From the NCBI GenBank assembly GCA_004335835.1, contig RWJK01001268.1, positions 1-57,603 of the forward strand: a stretch of 57,603 nucleotides of DNA, in the 5' to 3' direction. Origin of the DNA: Scenedesmus sp. ARA3 (lineage: Eukaryota > Chlorophyta > Chlorophyceae > Sphaeropleales > Scenedesmaceae). This document shows, in pieces, positions 33,591 through 44,801 of this stretch (the first letter of the stretch is position 1; each line of letters starts with the position of its first letter). The translations under genes and the position numbers were made by a program. The notes under the pieces were generated by a model. It saw nothing but the letters and a program-made list of their open reading frames with translations, made no database searches and had not been told where the DNA came from.

Positions 33591-35717
33591 TTGGTCTGCG
33601 CCTGCTGCCACGCCACAGCTTTGCCCTCCATGAAGTGCGCCAGCGGCTGCCCGATGAAGATCTGCAGCAGCTGCCCGGTCACAGCCGGCACTGCTAACAA
33701 GCCCTGCGCCACAGGATCCGTCGTGATGTAGGCGATGGCAGTCACAGCCACAGGGGCACTTTTTTGGCTGGCCATGATGATGGTGGAGATGGCCTCAGGC
33801 ACAGGCACGCGCAGCAGCTTGACAACAACCGTGTTGAACACTAGATAAATCACGTGGATGAGCAGCGCAGAGACAAACACCAGCAGCATCGTGCCGAAGC
33901 TGCTGTTCACGATGTACTCGCGCGCGCTGCTCAGCGTCTGCCAGATGATGAAGGCCAGGCTGCTGTTGTTGACCAGCGACAGCAGCACGCGGTTGCGGCC
34001 CACCCACGCCCCCACAGGCTTGCAGGAATCCCTCAGCAGCTTGCCCAGAACAGTAGGCACCAAATTTGACAGCAGCAGCTTCACGAAGATGTCTGCGATG
34101 TTGATGTTGAGGCTGGCCACCCCTGAGGTGCCTGCTGCCAGCATGACCTTGAGCCACAGCGGCACGAAGATGACTCCCACCACATTGCTGGCCACAGTCA
34201 GGAAGATGGCCAGACCCACATTGCCCTGCACACGAGACAGCAGCAGTTGTGCACGTGCAAGCAGGGTAACAGAGACACTGATGGTGAGTGGTGTGATCAC
34301 CAACAGCAAGCCTCGTCCGTGACACAGAATGCTGCAAGTGCCTGAAATGGTGGTTTGTCACAAGTTCTAGTGCCTCCAAAGGCTGCCGGCGACACATTGC
34401 CTGGATGCTACACACATGTTGACCATATGCTACACCAGCTACCCAGACGGTGCACGCGCCATTGCATGCTGCTAAAGCAAGCACGCGCAACAGCACAACT
34501 GCCCAACCTTGGCCGACTGTGCGAGTGACACGCCCACTCCCAGGGTGGTGGGCACCAGCGTGAAGATGGTCAGCCCAGCCACGTACTCGGGTGGCGCCAG
34601 CGGCAGCAGCCGCACCGCAAAGCCCAGCAGGGGCGTGATGCCAATGATGGACAGCATGCCAAACACAGTGCCTGGCCAGCACAATGTATCACAGGGGATT
34701 GCAGCCAGTACAATAGCATGGGCAGAATGCTCAGTGGGGTGCAATGTGCGTTGCGGACGTTTGGGATTGTGGGTAGGCGGGTGTACTACACAAACGTGCA
34801 TGCATGAGTGTTCGATGAGCTTGTACGGCAAAGCCGACAAGACAGCTGTTCAACACTGCAACTGCACAGTCTGAATGGTGCAGCAGCAAGACAGCGTGCG
34901 CCGGTGCTGCCTGCTGTTGAGTGCTGCGTGCGCTCACCTGTTGCTGCCGTGCGGCTGAAGGCCTGCCGCAGCTCCTGCGTGCGCAGCGTGAGCCCGGAGA
35001 TGAAGAAGACCGTGCAGATGTTCACAAACGTCACGATGTGCACGCCCATTACTGCGGGCGCCAGCACGGCCTGCCCTGGCAGGGGCCAGGCCATGGCTAG
35101 AATGAATGCCACCAGGAACGCCAGCGGCAGGTACTGCCGCAGTACAAAGGCCCTGCAAGACGGCACGCATATTGTTCCCAGAATATCCACGGCGATGACA
35201 CGGCATCCAGTGGTGTTGGCGCTCTTGTGCCTAATTTTGGGTGCCAATGACAGGTGCTGCTGCAGCGTGATGGGCCGGCAACACCAACATGGGCCGACAT
35301 TGCTGGCAATACATGCAGCTGCTCTTGCATGCGGCTGGCACCTGCACACTGTGGTCTGGTGCTATTGCTGCAAGGTAGCAGTACACAGCCACTGCTGTTT
35401 CTACCTGCTCGGCCACTGCCATTGCTGCTGCCAGCAGCAGTGCTGCTGCTTGCTGCGTCGACACCTAACTTCCAGTACATCAAGGATTATGCTCAGCGCA
35501 AGATAGGAATATTGGCCAACCCTCTAACCAACGTATGCGTTTGTTATGCGTTTGCCCATTGTTGAGCACGGTGAGCAGCACTTGTGTCTGCAACCACTCC
35601 CTTAGCAGCACTCGCTGTTTCATGTATGGGGCACCCGCTGCTGAACCGGCATGTCCGAGAGCGCCACCATATGGCATTTACTTACTTGATGTTCGCCGAC
35701 AAGCTGTCCTGCGCCAT
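33494..35717 (-). CDS. BASS4/SLC10A7-type sodium/bile-acid family transporter
   Basis: This is a multispan membrane transporter of the bile acid:sodium symporter superfamily (SBF-like branch). Minus-strand exons 35717-35686, 35152-34938, 34671-34508 and 34225-33494 join in phase and give 380 residues. The first exon codes only MAQDSLSANIK up to a perfect AA|GTAAGT donor, with a good ATG context (GCAGCCATGGCG). Hydrophobic helices follow in order: FLVAFILAMAWPLPG; MGVHIVTFVNICTVFFISGL with LTLRTQEL; MLSIIGITPLLGFAV; YVAGLTIFTLVPTTLGVGVS; VGLAIFLTVASNVVGVIFVP; VGRNRVLLSLVNNSSLAFII; MLLVFVSALLIHVIYLVFN; and SQKSAPVAVTAIAYI. The FISGLTLRT, P-TTL-G-GVSL and SQK-PVAV motifs are those of BASS4 and SLC10A7. 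There is no obvious plastid transit peptide with this start; the frame stays open upstream to about 35963, so a longer N-terminus is possible. The substrate is unknown. Confidence 0.88.
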
Positions 35718-37181
35718 GGCTGCTGCGAGACGCAGGACAGAAAACTGCTGCAGGGTCTCGGCTGGTGCTGAGGACAGTAGAAAGTCACCAAGAAAATTTG
35801 GATTGATCATCGTAGATTCAGCAAGCTTAAGACATTGCTGCTGGCATGACAAGCCGTCCGAAATCCGCGTTCCACACAGCATCAGTGATTGACCTCGATG
35901 ACCGCACAATTTGCCAGTGTTGGTCCTTAGAAAATATTGCGCATTAATTGGTGTTTGGTTCATGTTCAGCTGGCGATATCATAGCAGCATGCTGCAACCG
36001 CCGCACGCGCCGGGCCGGGCCGGCCTTACTCGGTAAGGTGGTAGCACTACACAGAGTGCTGAGCACCGGTACGTCAGCCAGCACCATCAAACAGTGCACG
36101 CTTACCAGGCCCATGCTGAACATGCAATCAACAAAACAGCTACCAGAGCTTTGCCTGCATGGCAGCCCACTCGGAGCTTCAGGAGAGTATGGCGGGGCCG
36201 CCCCGCGAGAGCGTCTCCCCTGGTCCAGCACTGCTTGAAGGTGCGTGAATGTGCATTTACTGTCGAAATCAGGTATTTTCACACAGCATCTGCTGGAACA
36301 AGCAGCCAGCCTGGCTCCAAGGCTTGTGCCTGCCTTCTTCAAGATCTGCTCTGCAGAAAACACCGACGGTTGCTGCTGCTCCTCTCGCCTCAGCTGGTGT
36401 CCTCCGTGCGCCGGGTGCCCGTGGGCTAGCATGCGGTGCTTATGTCGTGTGCCACACAGTGTGCTGGAGAAGCAGATCTGCTTCTAGAGGGCGCCAAACT
36501 TTAGATCAATAACTTACAGGATCGTTATCAGCCGACGAATCAGAGGACCTCCATCAATATCAGCACAGACAGATTGTTTCTCTCTGATGCTGATTTGCAG
36601 TGGTATCACAGTCTCGGCTGTCAGTGTACAGCAGAGCCCGAAATGCATAGGTGGTCACCACTCCAGTGGAGTTCAAGATGAAGCAGTGGCCCCGGGCCAT
36701 TGCTGCAATAGCCTGGCTCAACATGACATGTGGGCTTATAGAATCGTGCAATACAACAAAAGAGCATGGAAAGGCCTGTTCAAATCAGACACGTCACGTC
36801 GTAGCATGCTACTGCAGTGACCGTTCGTCATCTACTCATCACAGCAGTCATAAAACCCTGGTTGTCCAATTATCAGATCGGGGTATTTCGGTCCGAGTTA
36901 TGTGTCAATCAAAATTACGTGCTTAAACTTCGTTGAGCCGGCTTCAGCTTCTTACTGCGTCTGTACTCGATGTCCAGCTGCAGCTGAAAAACGTGCTTCG
37001 TAAGAATTTGCAGCACACGAATCACAGACACCCTGAAGGGTTTCAAAGCATTACAAAAGGTTTTCACCAACCTTTTTTGACTTCATCCTGTACTGGGCCT
37101 TTCACATCTGTCCGGAGTTCGCGTGCTGCTTGGCAACGTCCGATACTTGGCAGATCGCTGCAGGCAGGCCAAGTGTTTGCA
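35718..37181. other. divergent intergenic region, transporter/PEPCK
   Basis: Both neighbours are transcribed outward from here. The plus frame leading into the PEPCK start is open from about 36930 but has no ATG before 37182, so it is taken as 5' UTR. No RNA gene or repeat was identified. Confidence 0.5.
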
Positions 37182-40100
37182 ATGCCCTCCAACAAGAAAG
37201 GCCAAGATGATAAATTTCTCCTGGAGTCTTCTTTCTCACGGGACAGCGGCATTTGTCCTAAGGCCTGCTACAGGAATGCAGCACCTGCTGTGCTGTATGA
37301 GCAGGTAGGCCTGATGCAGCAGCTGAACTGCAGCGCTCCTGACAATCCTCCTCCGGGCTTTTCCAAAGCAGCACAAGGCTGCACTGCTCCTACAAAATCC
37401 ATGAGCAGGCAGCACATGGCTGCTGCATGAACGCCCTGCTGCTGCATGCTGCTGCTGTGCAGAGTCCCTTCAGTGCGCCCAGCACTCTTTGCATGTTGAG
37501 AGACAGCCAGCTATGCAGTACTAAATTGCCCAATGCTTACGTGTGCAGTGTGTTTGTGTGTTAACCTGACGTTCCTAGTTCATGAGCGCATGCATGGCCA
37601 GCGCCAGGGCCTTGCTGGGCTTGACTGAGACCGAACCTGAATATTTGCCACAGATGATTTGCCGCACATTTGCCACACATGATTTGCCATGACAACCCGC
37701 CTCCCAGCCTGTAAGCCTGCATATGTCGCGGCAGTGCTGCCACTTCAACAATGTTGCTGCTGCTTCTGCTGCTGTTGCTGCTGCTGTCCTAGGCGCTGCT
37801 GCACGAGCCGGGGGCACATGTGGTGAGCAGCGGGGCCCTGGCAGTCAGCAGTGGCCCCCAGACTGGGCGCTGCCCCCAGGCCAAGCATGTGGTGCGAGAG
37901 GAGGGCTTTGAGGGGCAGGTGTGGTGGGGGGTGGCCTCACCCAACCATGCCATGGAGGACAGGTGAGCCGGCAGCAGCAGCAGCAGCAGGGGCACAACAG
38001 GTGCCACAAGATGATAGCAGCAGCATGATAAGCTCGCTTGCTCACCCAACAGCAGCGCCACTGTGGAGGCTGTTGAGCCACCAGCGGTACAAACTGCAAC
38101 CTGTCCTCACTGGCACACAGTTGCCGGGTGCTGTGCTCTGCATCAAACTGGCTGCAGTGCAGTGGTATGTCACCAAGGGGTGGCGAGGGCATAGTGTTGC
38201 CTGGCTGTCCGCGCAGTGCAGGGTGCCGCATCACATATGCAGCCGTATGCTGCTGTTCGGACTGCTGCATGCCATGCTGACTTGGTGTTGCTGCTGCCCT
38301 GCATTGCTGCCCCTGCCTGCACTGCCGCAGCGCGTTCCTGGCCAACCGCCAGGCTGCTGTGTCCTTCCTCAACGCTGCGGGCAGGCTGTTTGTGGTGGAC
38401 GGCTTCGCCTGCTGGGAGCCTGCGGTGCGCGGGGCAGACAGAGGGGCACTGCAGCAGCTGCTGCTGCTGCAGCGCTGCGTTGGGTACTCATTGCTAACAG
38501 CTTGCTTGTTGGTCACCAGCGGTGCCGGCTGCGTCGAACACGTGGCGGCAGTAATGACAAAACACCTACAGCTAACGTGCCTGTGCTAGTCATACCAACG
38601 ATTTAGGCGCACCTGCTGCGACGGGCATGAGCAACTCCTTACAACACTGCGGCCAGCTGAGCGCGCATACCGTCCCCGCACGCTTTTGTCATCTGCTGGC
38701 GCTTGCACATGCTGCCACTGCTGCTGCAGTGCCGCATGAAGGTGCGCCTCATCACCAGCCTCGCGCAGCACGCGCTGTTTGCCACCAACATGCTCATCCG
38801 GCCCACCCCCCAGCAGCTGGCGGAGTTTGGCGAGCCAGACTTTGTCGTGTACAACGCAGGCGCCTGCCCAGCCTCCGAGGTGCGCGCAGCCCTGCACTTT
38901 CCTGACACAGGAAGGCAAACGGCATCATTGCATTGCGCACAGCGGTACTGCTAAGCGCTGTTGCGAACAGCCGTCTTGGGCACCGTGTACGTACAACAAC
39001 AGCGCTTGCCATTACTGAGTATGTATGCTGTGGCAGTGCAGAGGCATCAACGTTGCTACTGCTGCCTTGCACCTGCTGCACTGCCGCAGAGTGACGAGGC
39101 AGGTGCAGCTGCCAGCGCCACCAGCATCGACCTGAGCCTGTCGCGGCGCGAGATGGTCATCTTGGGCACGCGCTACGCGGGAGAGATGAAGAAGGGCGTG
39201 TTCATGTGAGATTGGTGGCTGTGCGAGGCTGCCAGCTGTTGGCAGCATGGTGACAGCAGCTGTTGTGCTGTGCTGTGTCTGTACATGTCAGCGCCCTTGC
39301 TTGAGCAAGCAGATGTTGCAGTGCGTTTCAGCTGGTTGCCAGCGCACCCAGTATGCTTGGCCGCCCCAGGTGATCTGCAGCACCAGGGTGCCTCAGCTGC
39401 ACAGTGACGGCGCATGCCTGTCCTGCTGCTGCCCCTCCTGCAGGCTGCTGCACTACTTCCTGCCGCAGCGCTCCGTGCTGTTCCTGCACAGCGGCTGCAA
39501 TGTGGGGCAGGGCGGCGGTGACGTCACACTCTTCTTGGGGCTGTCAGGTGCGCAGATCAGTAGCGGCATCTTCTTGTTTCTTGTGAGCTGTGGAGCCGTC
39601 AGCCTCGCAAACATGTGCTGCTGCACAGCCCACGTACAGCAACACAGCAACACCCCACACACCGCCATGCTCCTGTGCTCTGCTGGCGTGCATGCCTGCC
39701 CTCAGGCACAGGCAAGACCACGCTGTCAACTGACCCATCCCGGCCTTTCATTGGCGACGATGAGCTCTGCTGGGGCCCCTCAGGTGTGTGATGCTGCGGG
39801 AGGTGGGGCCCAGCATGTAAGGGGCAGCGCCACAGGGCACGCCGCATAGCCAATCGCTGAGCATCTCGACGCGTTTCCTGCAAGCTGCCGCCTGCAGCTG
39901 TTGTCATTGAGCTGCAGCTGGTGTGGCGCGACCCGCACTTATCTCTGGCATCACAGCACACAGCTAAGCTGCGGGTGAATTGGCCTGCAAATGCTGCACT
40001 GGCTGGGGATGCTGCCCACACTGCATGTTGCCTTCCCGCATCACAGCACCCTGCCACCTGAGCTGGCACTGCGCCTAAATGCGCATTTTTCCTGCCAAAC

Positions 40101-42124
40101 CCTTGTTGCAATTTCCTATGGTTACTGCTCCCCCAGGCGTGTTTAACATCGAGGGCGGCTGCTACGCCAAGGCGCTGGGCCTCAGCGGGGCCAGCCAGCC
40201 CGCCATTCACAATGCCATCCGCTTCGGCACGCTGCTGGAAAATGTGTGCTTTGATCCTGAGAGCCGCGAGGTGGACTGGGACGACGCGTGAGTGGGGCGC
40301 TGCCGGCGCATTCGGCAGATCATTCTGCTCACAGCCGTCACCAGATCACCCTGCATGAGCACAGCCTCAGACTGCTTGTCTTGCTGTGCTCACTTGAGCC
40401 TCAGCAACCGCTTAGCAGCTCTGAACAGAGCTCATGAGCCGTATGCTGCCAGCAGCGCTGGCAGCGCACCCGCTGAATGTTAAACAGCAACACACTTGCC
40501 AGGACAGGCAAGCCGACACCCTCGCTGCAGCCTTGATCAACTGCCGGCTGTTCATCCCTCTGCTGTGCCAGCATGCTGACCCTTACTTCGGTCGCAGCCC
40601 TGCCCCGCTCCTGCAGCTCCATCACGGAAAACACGCTAAACCCAAGCACGCCTACTGAGTGTGACACTGCAAGACACCTTGCTGACAGCACGGTTAAGTG
40701 AGACACCATTGCTGCAGGTCGGATCAATCGCCATCCGTATGTCCATCTGCTGTGCCGCTACCAGCATGCTGATCGTTCTTCCGTTGCCGCTGCTGCCATG
40801 CTCCTGCAGCTCCATAACAGAAAACACGCGCGCCTGCTACCCCATCAGCCACATCGCCAACGCGCGCATCCCCTGCGCAGCCGGCCACCCCTCCAACATC
40901 ATCCTGCTGTGCTGTGACGCGTTTGGCGTGCTGCCCCCTGTCAGCCGGCTCAGCCAGGCGCAGGCGCTGTACCACTTTGTCAGCGGCTACACTGCCAAGG
41001 TGGCAGGTGGGCACCCAGCTGAGGGTTGCGGGTACTGCTGTGGCTCTGGGTGGGCTGACTGGATGGCTGCAGGCCATGTTACAAGTTACAAGTCCTACGC
41101 GTCGGAGGCAGGCAAGCCTGCTTGAGCCTATGCTCTTCCGTGCGTAAATTAGAGAAGGACAAGGACAAGCCTGGGCCTGAGAGCTCTATCGTAAGAACTC
41201 ATTCCCATACTACTACGCGCTGCAGGCCATGCTGCCCTGCAGGATGGGATGCATTGTGGGTGCGCAGGCGCCAGCTGCAAGTTGCGGTATTAATGGTGTT
41301 GGTGCAGCATGCTGAGCGCTTGACCACCGTGCACTATGTACATGCTCATTGATGAGCTCAGGCTGCTGCTGCTGCCGCTGCCTCCCCTCAGGCACGGAGA
41401 CGGGCGTGGTTGAGCCTCGTGCCACCTTCTCGCCCTGCTACGCGGGCGCCTTCCTCATGTGGCACCCCCTGGCCTACGCGGCGCTGCTGGCGGGCAAGAT
41501 GCAGGCCGCTGGCTGCCAGGCGTGGCTGGTCAACACAGGTGGCTACCTGTAGGGGCTGCATGCGGCTACAGCAGCGGCCCTTTGCCAGGGTGGCCTGATG
41601 CGCACAGCGACCTATCCAGGGCATCTTGGGTTTGTAAGCTGTCTGCAGCGCCTCAAACATGAAATGCATGTAGCATGCAGCATGTCCGGCGCTATCACGA
41701 GGTAGCAGTAACACGGGCCCACATGTCGTGCGCAATGCATGCAGGCTGGTGTGGGGGCAGCGCGGGCGGTGGGGGCAGCCGCATCAGCCTGGCGCACACG
41801 CGCGCCATCGTGGCCGCCATCCACAGCGGGGAGCTGGCTGCAGCAGCCTGCGTGGAGACGCCCGTGTTCAGGCTGCAGGTGGGACGGCGTGGGTTGTCGC
41901 TGGCGCTGCAGCTGGCCCCGTGGTGGCTAGCTGCTGCTGCTGCTGCTGCAGGACAGGTTGGCGATGTAGTTGTGGCAGACAGGCAGCAATGGGTTATTGT
42001 GGTAGCTGGACTGCATACAGGGTCACGGCGCGACATTGTGCGCAAGAGATGCAGGAGCATTACTGCTGCCTGTTTGGCTGTCTTTCAGGACAAATGCTCA
42101 GCTACAGATGCGGTGATTAATACT

Positions 42125-42161
<37 letters not shown>

Positions 42162-42420
42162 CGCGCATGTACAGGAACCCTTACACAGTGCTGCTGCCCC
42201 TCCTGCTTTGTCTGGCAGGTGCCTGTGGCCTGCAGCGGCGTGCCCAGCCAGCTGCTGCTGCCGGAGCTGCAGTGGCACAGCAGCAGCGAGTTTGGAGCCA
42301 CGCTGAGCCACCTGGCGGTGATGTTTGCCGCCAACTTCCAGCAGTACGCGGATGGCGGCGGCGGCGTGGTGGGGCAGGAGCTGCTGGCACACATCCTCAG
42401 GGGCGGCCCGCAGCAGCAGC

Positions 42421-42462
<42 letters not shown>

Positions 42463-42698
42463 GACCAGGAGTTACGCCAAGTGAGGCTGCTACAGGCGAT
42501 GCTCTACCCCAAGAGCAGCAGCGGCAGGCCAAGCAGGGCCATTGCTGCTGCTCCAGCGGCCATGCTGGGGCACAGCCACTGTGCAAGGGGCAGGCGCCAG
42601 CAGCAGCAGCGGCTGCACCACCCCTGGCTAATTTCAAGGGAGCGCTGCAGCAGCAGCAGCTCAGCGTGAACGGCGACACTGTCAAAGCACTCCGCTGA
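37182..42698 (+). CDS. PCK1: phosphoenolpyruvate carboxykinase (ATP)
   Basis: The enzyme converts oxaloacetate and ATP to phosphoenolpyruvate, CO2 and ADP in the cytosol, for gluconeogenesis and C4-type metabolism. Twelve exons join in phase: 37182-37304, 37793-37962, 38331-38424, 38730-38879, 39090-39205, 39444-39547, 39706-39783, 40137-40287, 40810-41006, 41392-41538, 41745-41878 and 42219-42698. They give 647 residues. Motifs in order: [58 protein letters not shown]; the P-loop [11 protein letters not shown] (near residues 249-259); the metal site [50 protein letters not shown]; and WLVNTGWCGG. ATG 37182 is the first in-frame ATG. Odd points: several near-invariant positions differ (GRCPQ for GRSPK, HSGCN for [13 protein letters not shown] for the usual GxYGxG), and the C-terminus carries a Gln run and an unconserved tail. 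Intron 8 holds a diverged copy of the exon 9 boundary. Confidence 0.96.
40523..40830 (+). repeat. direct repeat copying the exon 9 acceptor of PEPCK
   Basis: Copy 1 (about 40523-40635) and copy 2 (about 40711-40830) share GATCAA, CTGCTGTGCC, CAGCATGCTGA and the acceptor block CTCCTGCAGCTCCAT followed by ACxGAAAACACGC. Copy 2 contains the real start of exon 9 at 40810. Copy 1 keeps the AG but diverges after about 20 coding bases and then runs to a stop. Confidence 0.8.
42128..42160 (+). repeat. (CAG)11 in PEPCK intron 11
   Basis: Pure CAG run about 60 bases before the exon 12 acceptor. Confidence 0.85.
42411..42461 (+). repeat. CAG tract coding Gln in PEPCK exon 12
   Basis: CAG repeats with one CGG interruption, in the Gln frame, just after the last conserved residues of the enzyme. 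Confidence 0.85.
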
Positions 42699-43067
42699 CG
42701 TGAACAGCAGCACAGGGTTGCCTGATCACTAGTGATGCGTTGCTTGTGCGTCACAATGTCACCGCGGCCACTGTGCCAAATCGGGACATTGAATGCATAC
42801 ACTAGCTCGCTAATCACACCCATATTTTTTCAGGCTTGCTTCAGTTCATACTCATGCAGTGCCGCGCAGCGGCTGTCATGCACAATGCAAATCTGTTCGC
42901 CTCAGGTTCCTCTTCCATCTCAGTTGGCTTGTCGAGCTTACATACAACAGCCTGATTACTTCTTCACTCCAGTTGCTGGCACTGCCAGCTGCTTCAGGCA
43001 GGCTGTTGCTCCCACAAGCATCCGTCAGTCTTTTTGTAGTCTGACCCCTTCCTGGTACCAGTATTGA

Positions 43068-43072
43068 TGTAA
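43068..43072 (+). other. TGTAA poly(A) signal (PEPCK)
   Basis: About 370 bases after the stop at 42696-42698. Confidence 0.55.
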
Positions 43073-43651
43073 CTTGGGGTGCCGGCATGGGTTGCAGCTT
43101 CAACCTGAGGCATGCCCATACCCTCTATCCAAGGGCCTTCCTGGTGTGATGCAGAAGCATATTGTGATTCCTTGTGGTGTGTGGGCTGGCTGTGTCAACA
43201 GAGGGTTTGCAGTTGCATGCGTGTTTCTGTACTTGTCAGTGTAATTGGCTGTGTGTTTGTGCATACATCACAGTGTTTGTGCACTGCACGTGATTGTTGT
43301 GTGTTTGAGAGTGTTGTTTGTGGTGCCGGGTGTGGGGTGCAGGTTGATGGTATATTTTTTTGGGTTGATGGTAATACCCGATTGTGTCAGAGGTGCGGCA
43401 ATGATGCATGTGACCTGTTGCGTAATGAGGTGTGGAAACCATGCATTCGCCTGACTCATCGTGCACTGCATCATGCAGAGTGTTTGGCAGCACCGCAGCC
43501 AGTTGACGCGGCCGTGGGTGGTGTCACTGCGGCAGCTTGTGCAATCCTGCAGCCTCCAATATAGCAGATGTTGCGGCAGGCAACAGCTTGATTTGGAACA
43601 CCGCGCTTGCACATGCAGCCAGGGGTGTGTTACCCTAGCAGCAGCAGCGGT

Positions 43652-43743
43652 GGCTGTATGAACACATGCTATGTGGCTGTATGGACACATGCTATGTGGC
43701 TGTATGGACACATGCTATGTGGCTGTATGGACACATGCTATGT
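43652..43743. repeat. 23-bp minisatellite, 4 copies
   Basis: Four back-to-back copies of a 23-base unit beginning GGCTGTATGGACACATG; only the first copy has a substitution (GAACAC for GGACAC). Confidence 0.95.
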
Positions 43744-44801
43744 GCGACCGGCATTGGGTTGGGGAGATGTCGATGTTGGTGTGTTGCTTACGTAGTACAC
43801 GAGGACACCGTTGCTGATTGCAGACTTCCTTCACATGGGCATCAGGCTGGCTAGCTTGCCAAGTTGGCGTCACAAAACATACCAGGCGGAATAACCGCGG
43901 CGATTGGGCGCGAGGAGTTGAATGATCGTGTGCGTCTGTACTGCTCCATCCAGCTAGTTGAGTGCGTTGAGCAGTAGCGCAGAGCTTGGTGGGGCTGGGC
44001 ATTGCTCTGGGTGAACCCCAGTGTGCGCACTTGCGGGGTGTGCCGGCATGCGTGTGGAGGCGTGTGCTTTGTGCTGGTGAACCTTGTGCAGCCTGCGCCC
44101 GGCGCCGGGCGTGCTGCAAGAATGTGCTCAGCTTTGAATCAAAGCAGTGTCAGCAGGGTCTGTTGCTGGCGCCTTTGTGAACAAGCTTATCAGGCCTGGC
44201 TTGGTTGAGCTCTGAGCGCTGAACCTCAACGTGAACATCAGTTCCGCGCACTATTAGTCAAATGGCGCTGCCCACAGGTCGAGAGAAACTCTGTGCGCAG
44301 CCACAAGTGCTTGTCAGGACACACCCGGAGGTCCAGGAGAGCACACCGGCACACTGAGCACTGGCAGTACACAACCCCAGCAGTGCATCATGCCACATGT
44401 TGGCTGCAATGGCTGTAAATTCATTTGAATGAAGACCTTTGTAACGTCATGGATGTTTTACGAACAAGAGCGTAACATTCACGCTTGCCAGTCATCCGAT
44501 AAGGTTCTGGGGCTCATGTCATGACGAGAGAGGTCGCAGACAGCCCGATCGTTAGGACAAGCCACTACCTGCTACCACGTGCATGATTGTTGATTATGTA
44601 ACGACGCACGCTGTTCTGCACATGCCTTGCACGCCTCAGCGTATTGTACTTTTGTGAAGGTTGCATTGCTCCTTCTTGCTACTCAGCCAGACTTCCACGG
44701 TTCTGGTCGATCCTTGTTTTTTGACACATTCAACATCTTCTGCTTGACGACCGTCCTTAGCAGGCTCGCCGGGCTGAGCAACAGCAGCAGCGGTTGGCAG
44801 G

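Larger units (their letters stand above)
42699..44801. other. intergenic: PEPCK 3' UTR and PSMA6 promoter
   Basis: The PEPCK poly(A) candidate is at 43068. From about 43130 to 43560 the plus strand is T/G-rich. A 23-bp minisatellite lies at 43652-43743. No gene was recognised. Confidence 0.55.

Noticed and set aside
36933..37181. Upstream extension of the PEPCK first exon as a transit peptide
   Set aside because: The frame is open but contains no ATG before 37182. Most algal and plant ATP-PEPCKs are cytosolic, so the first ATG is preferred.
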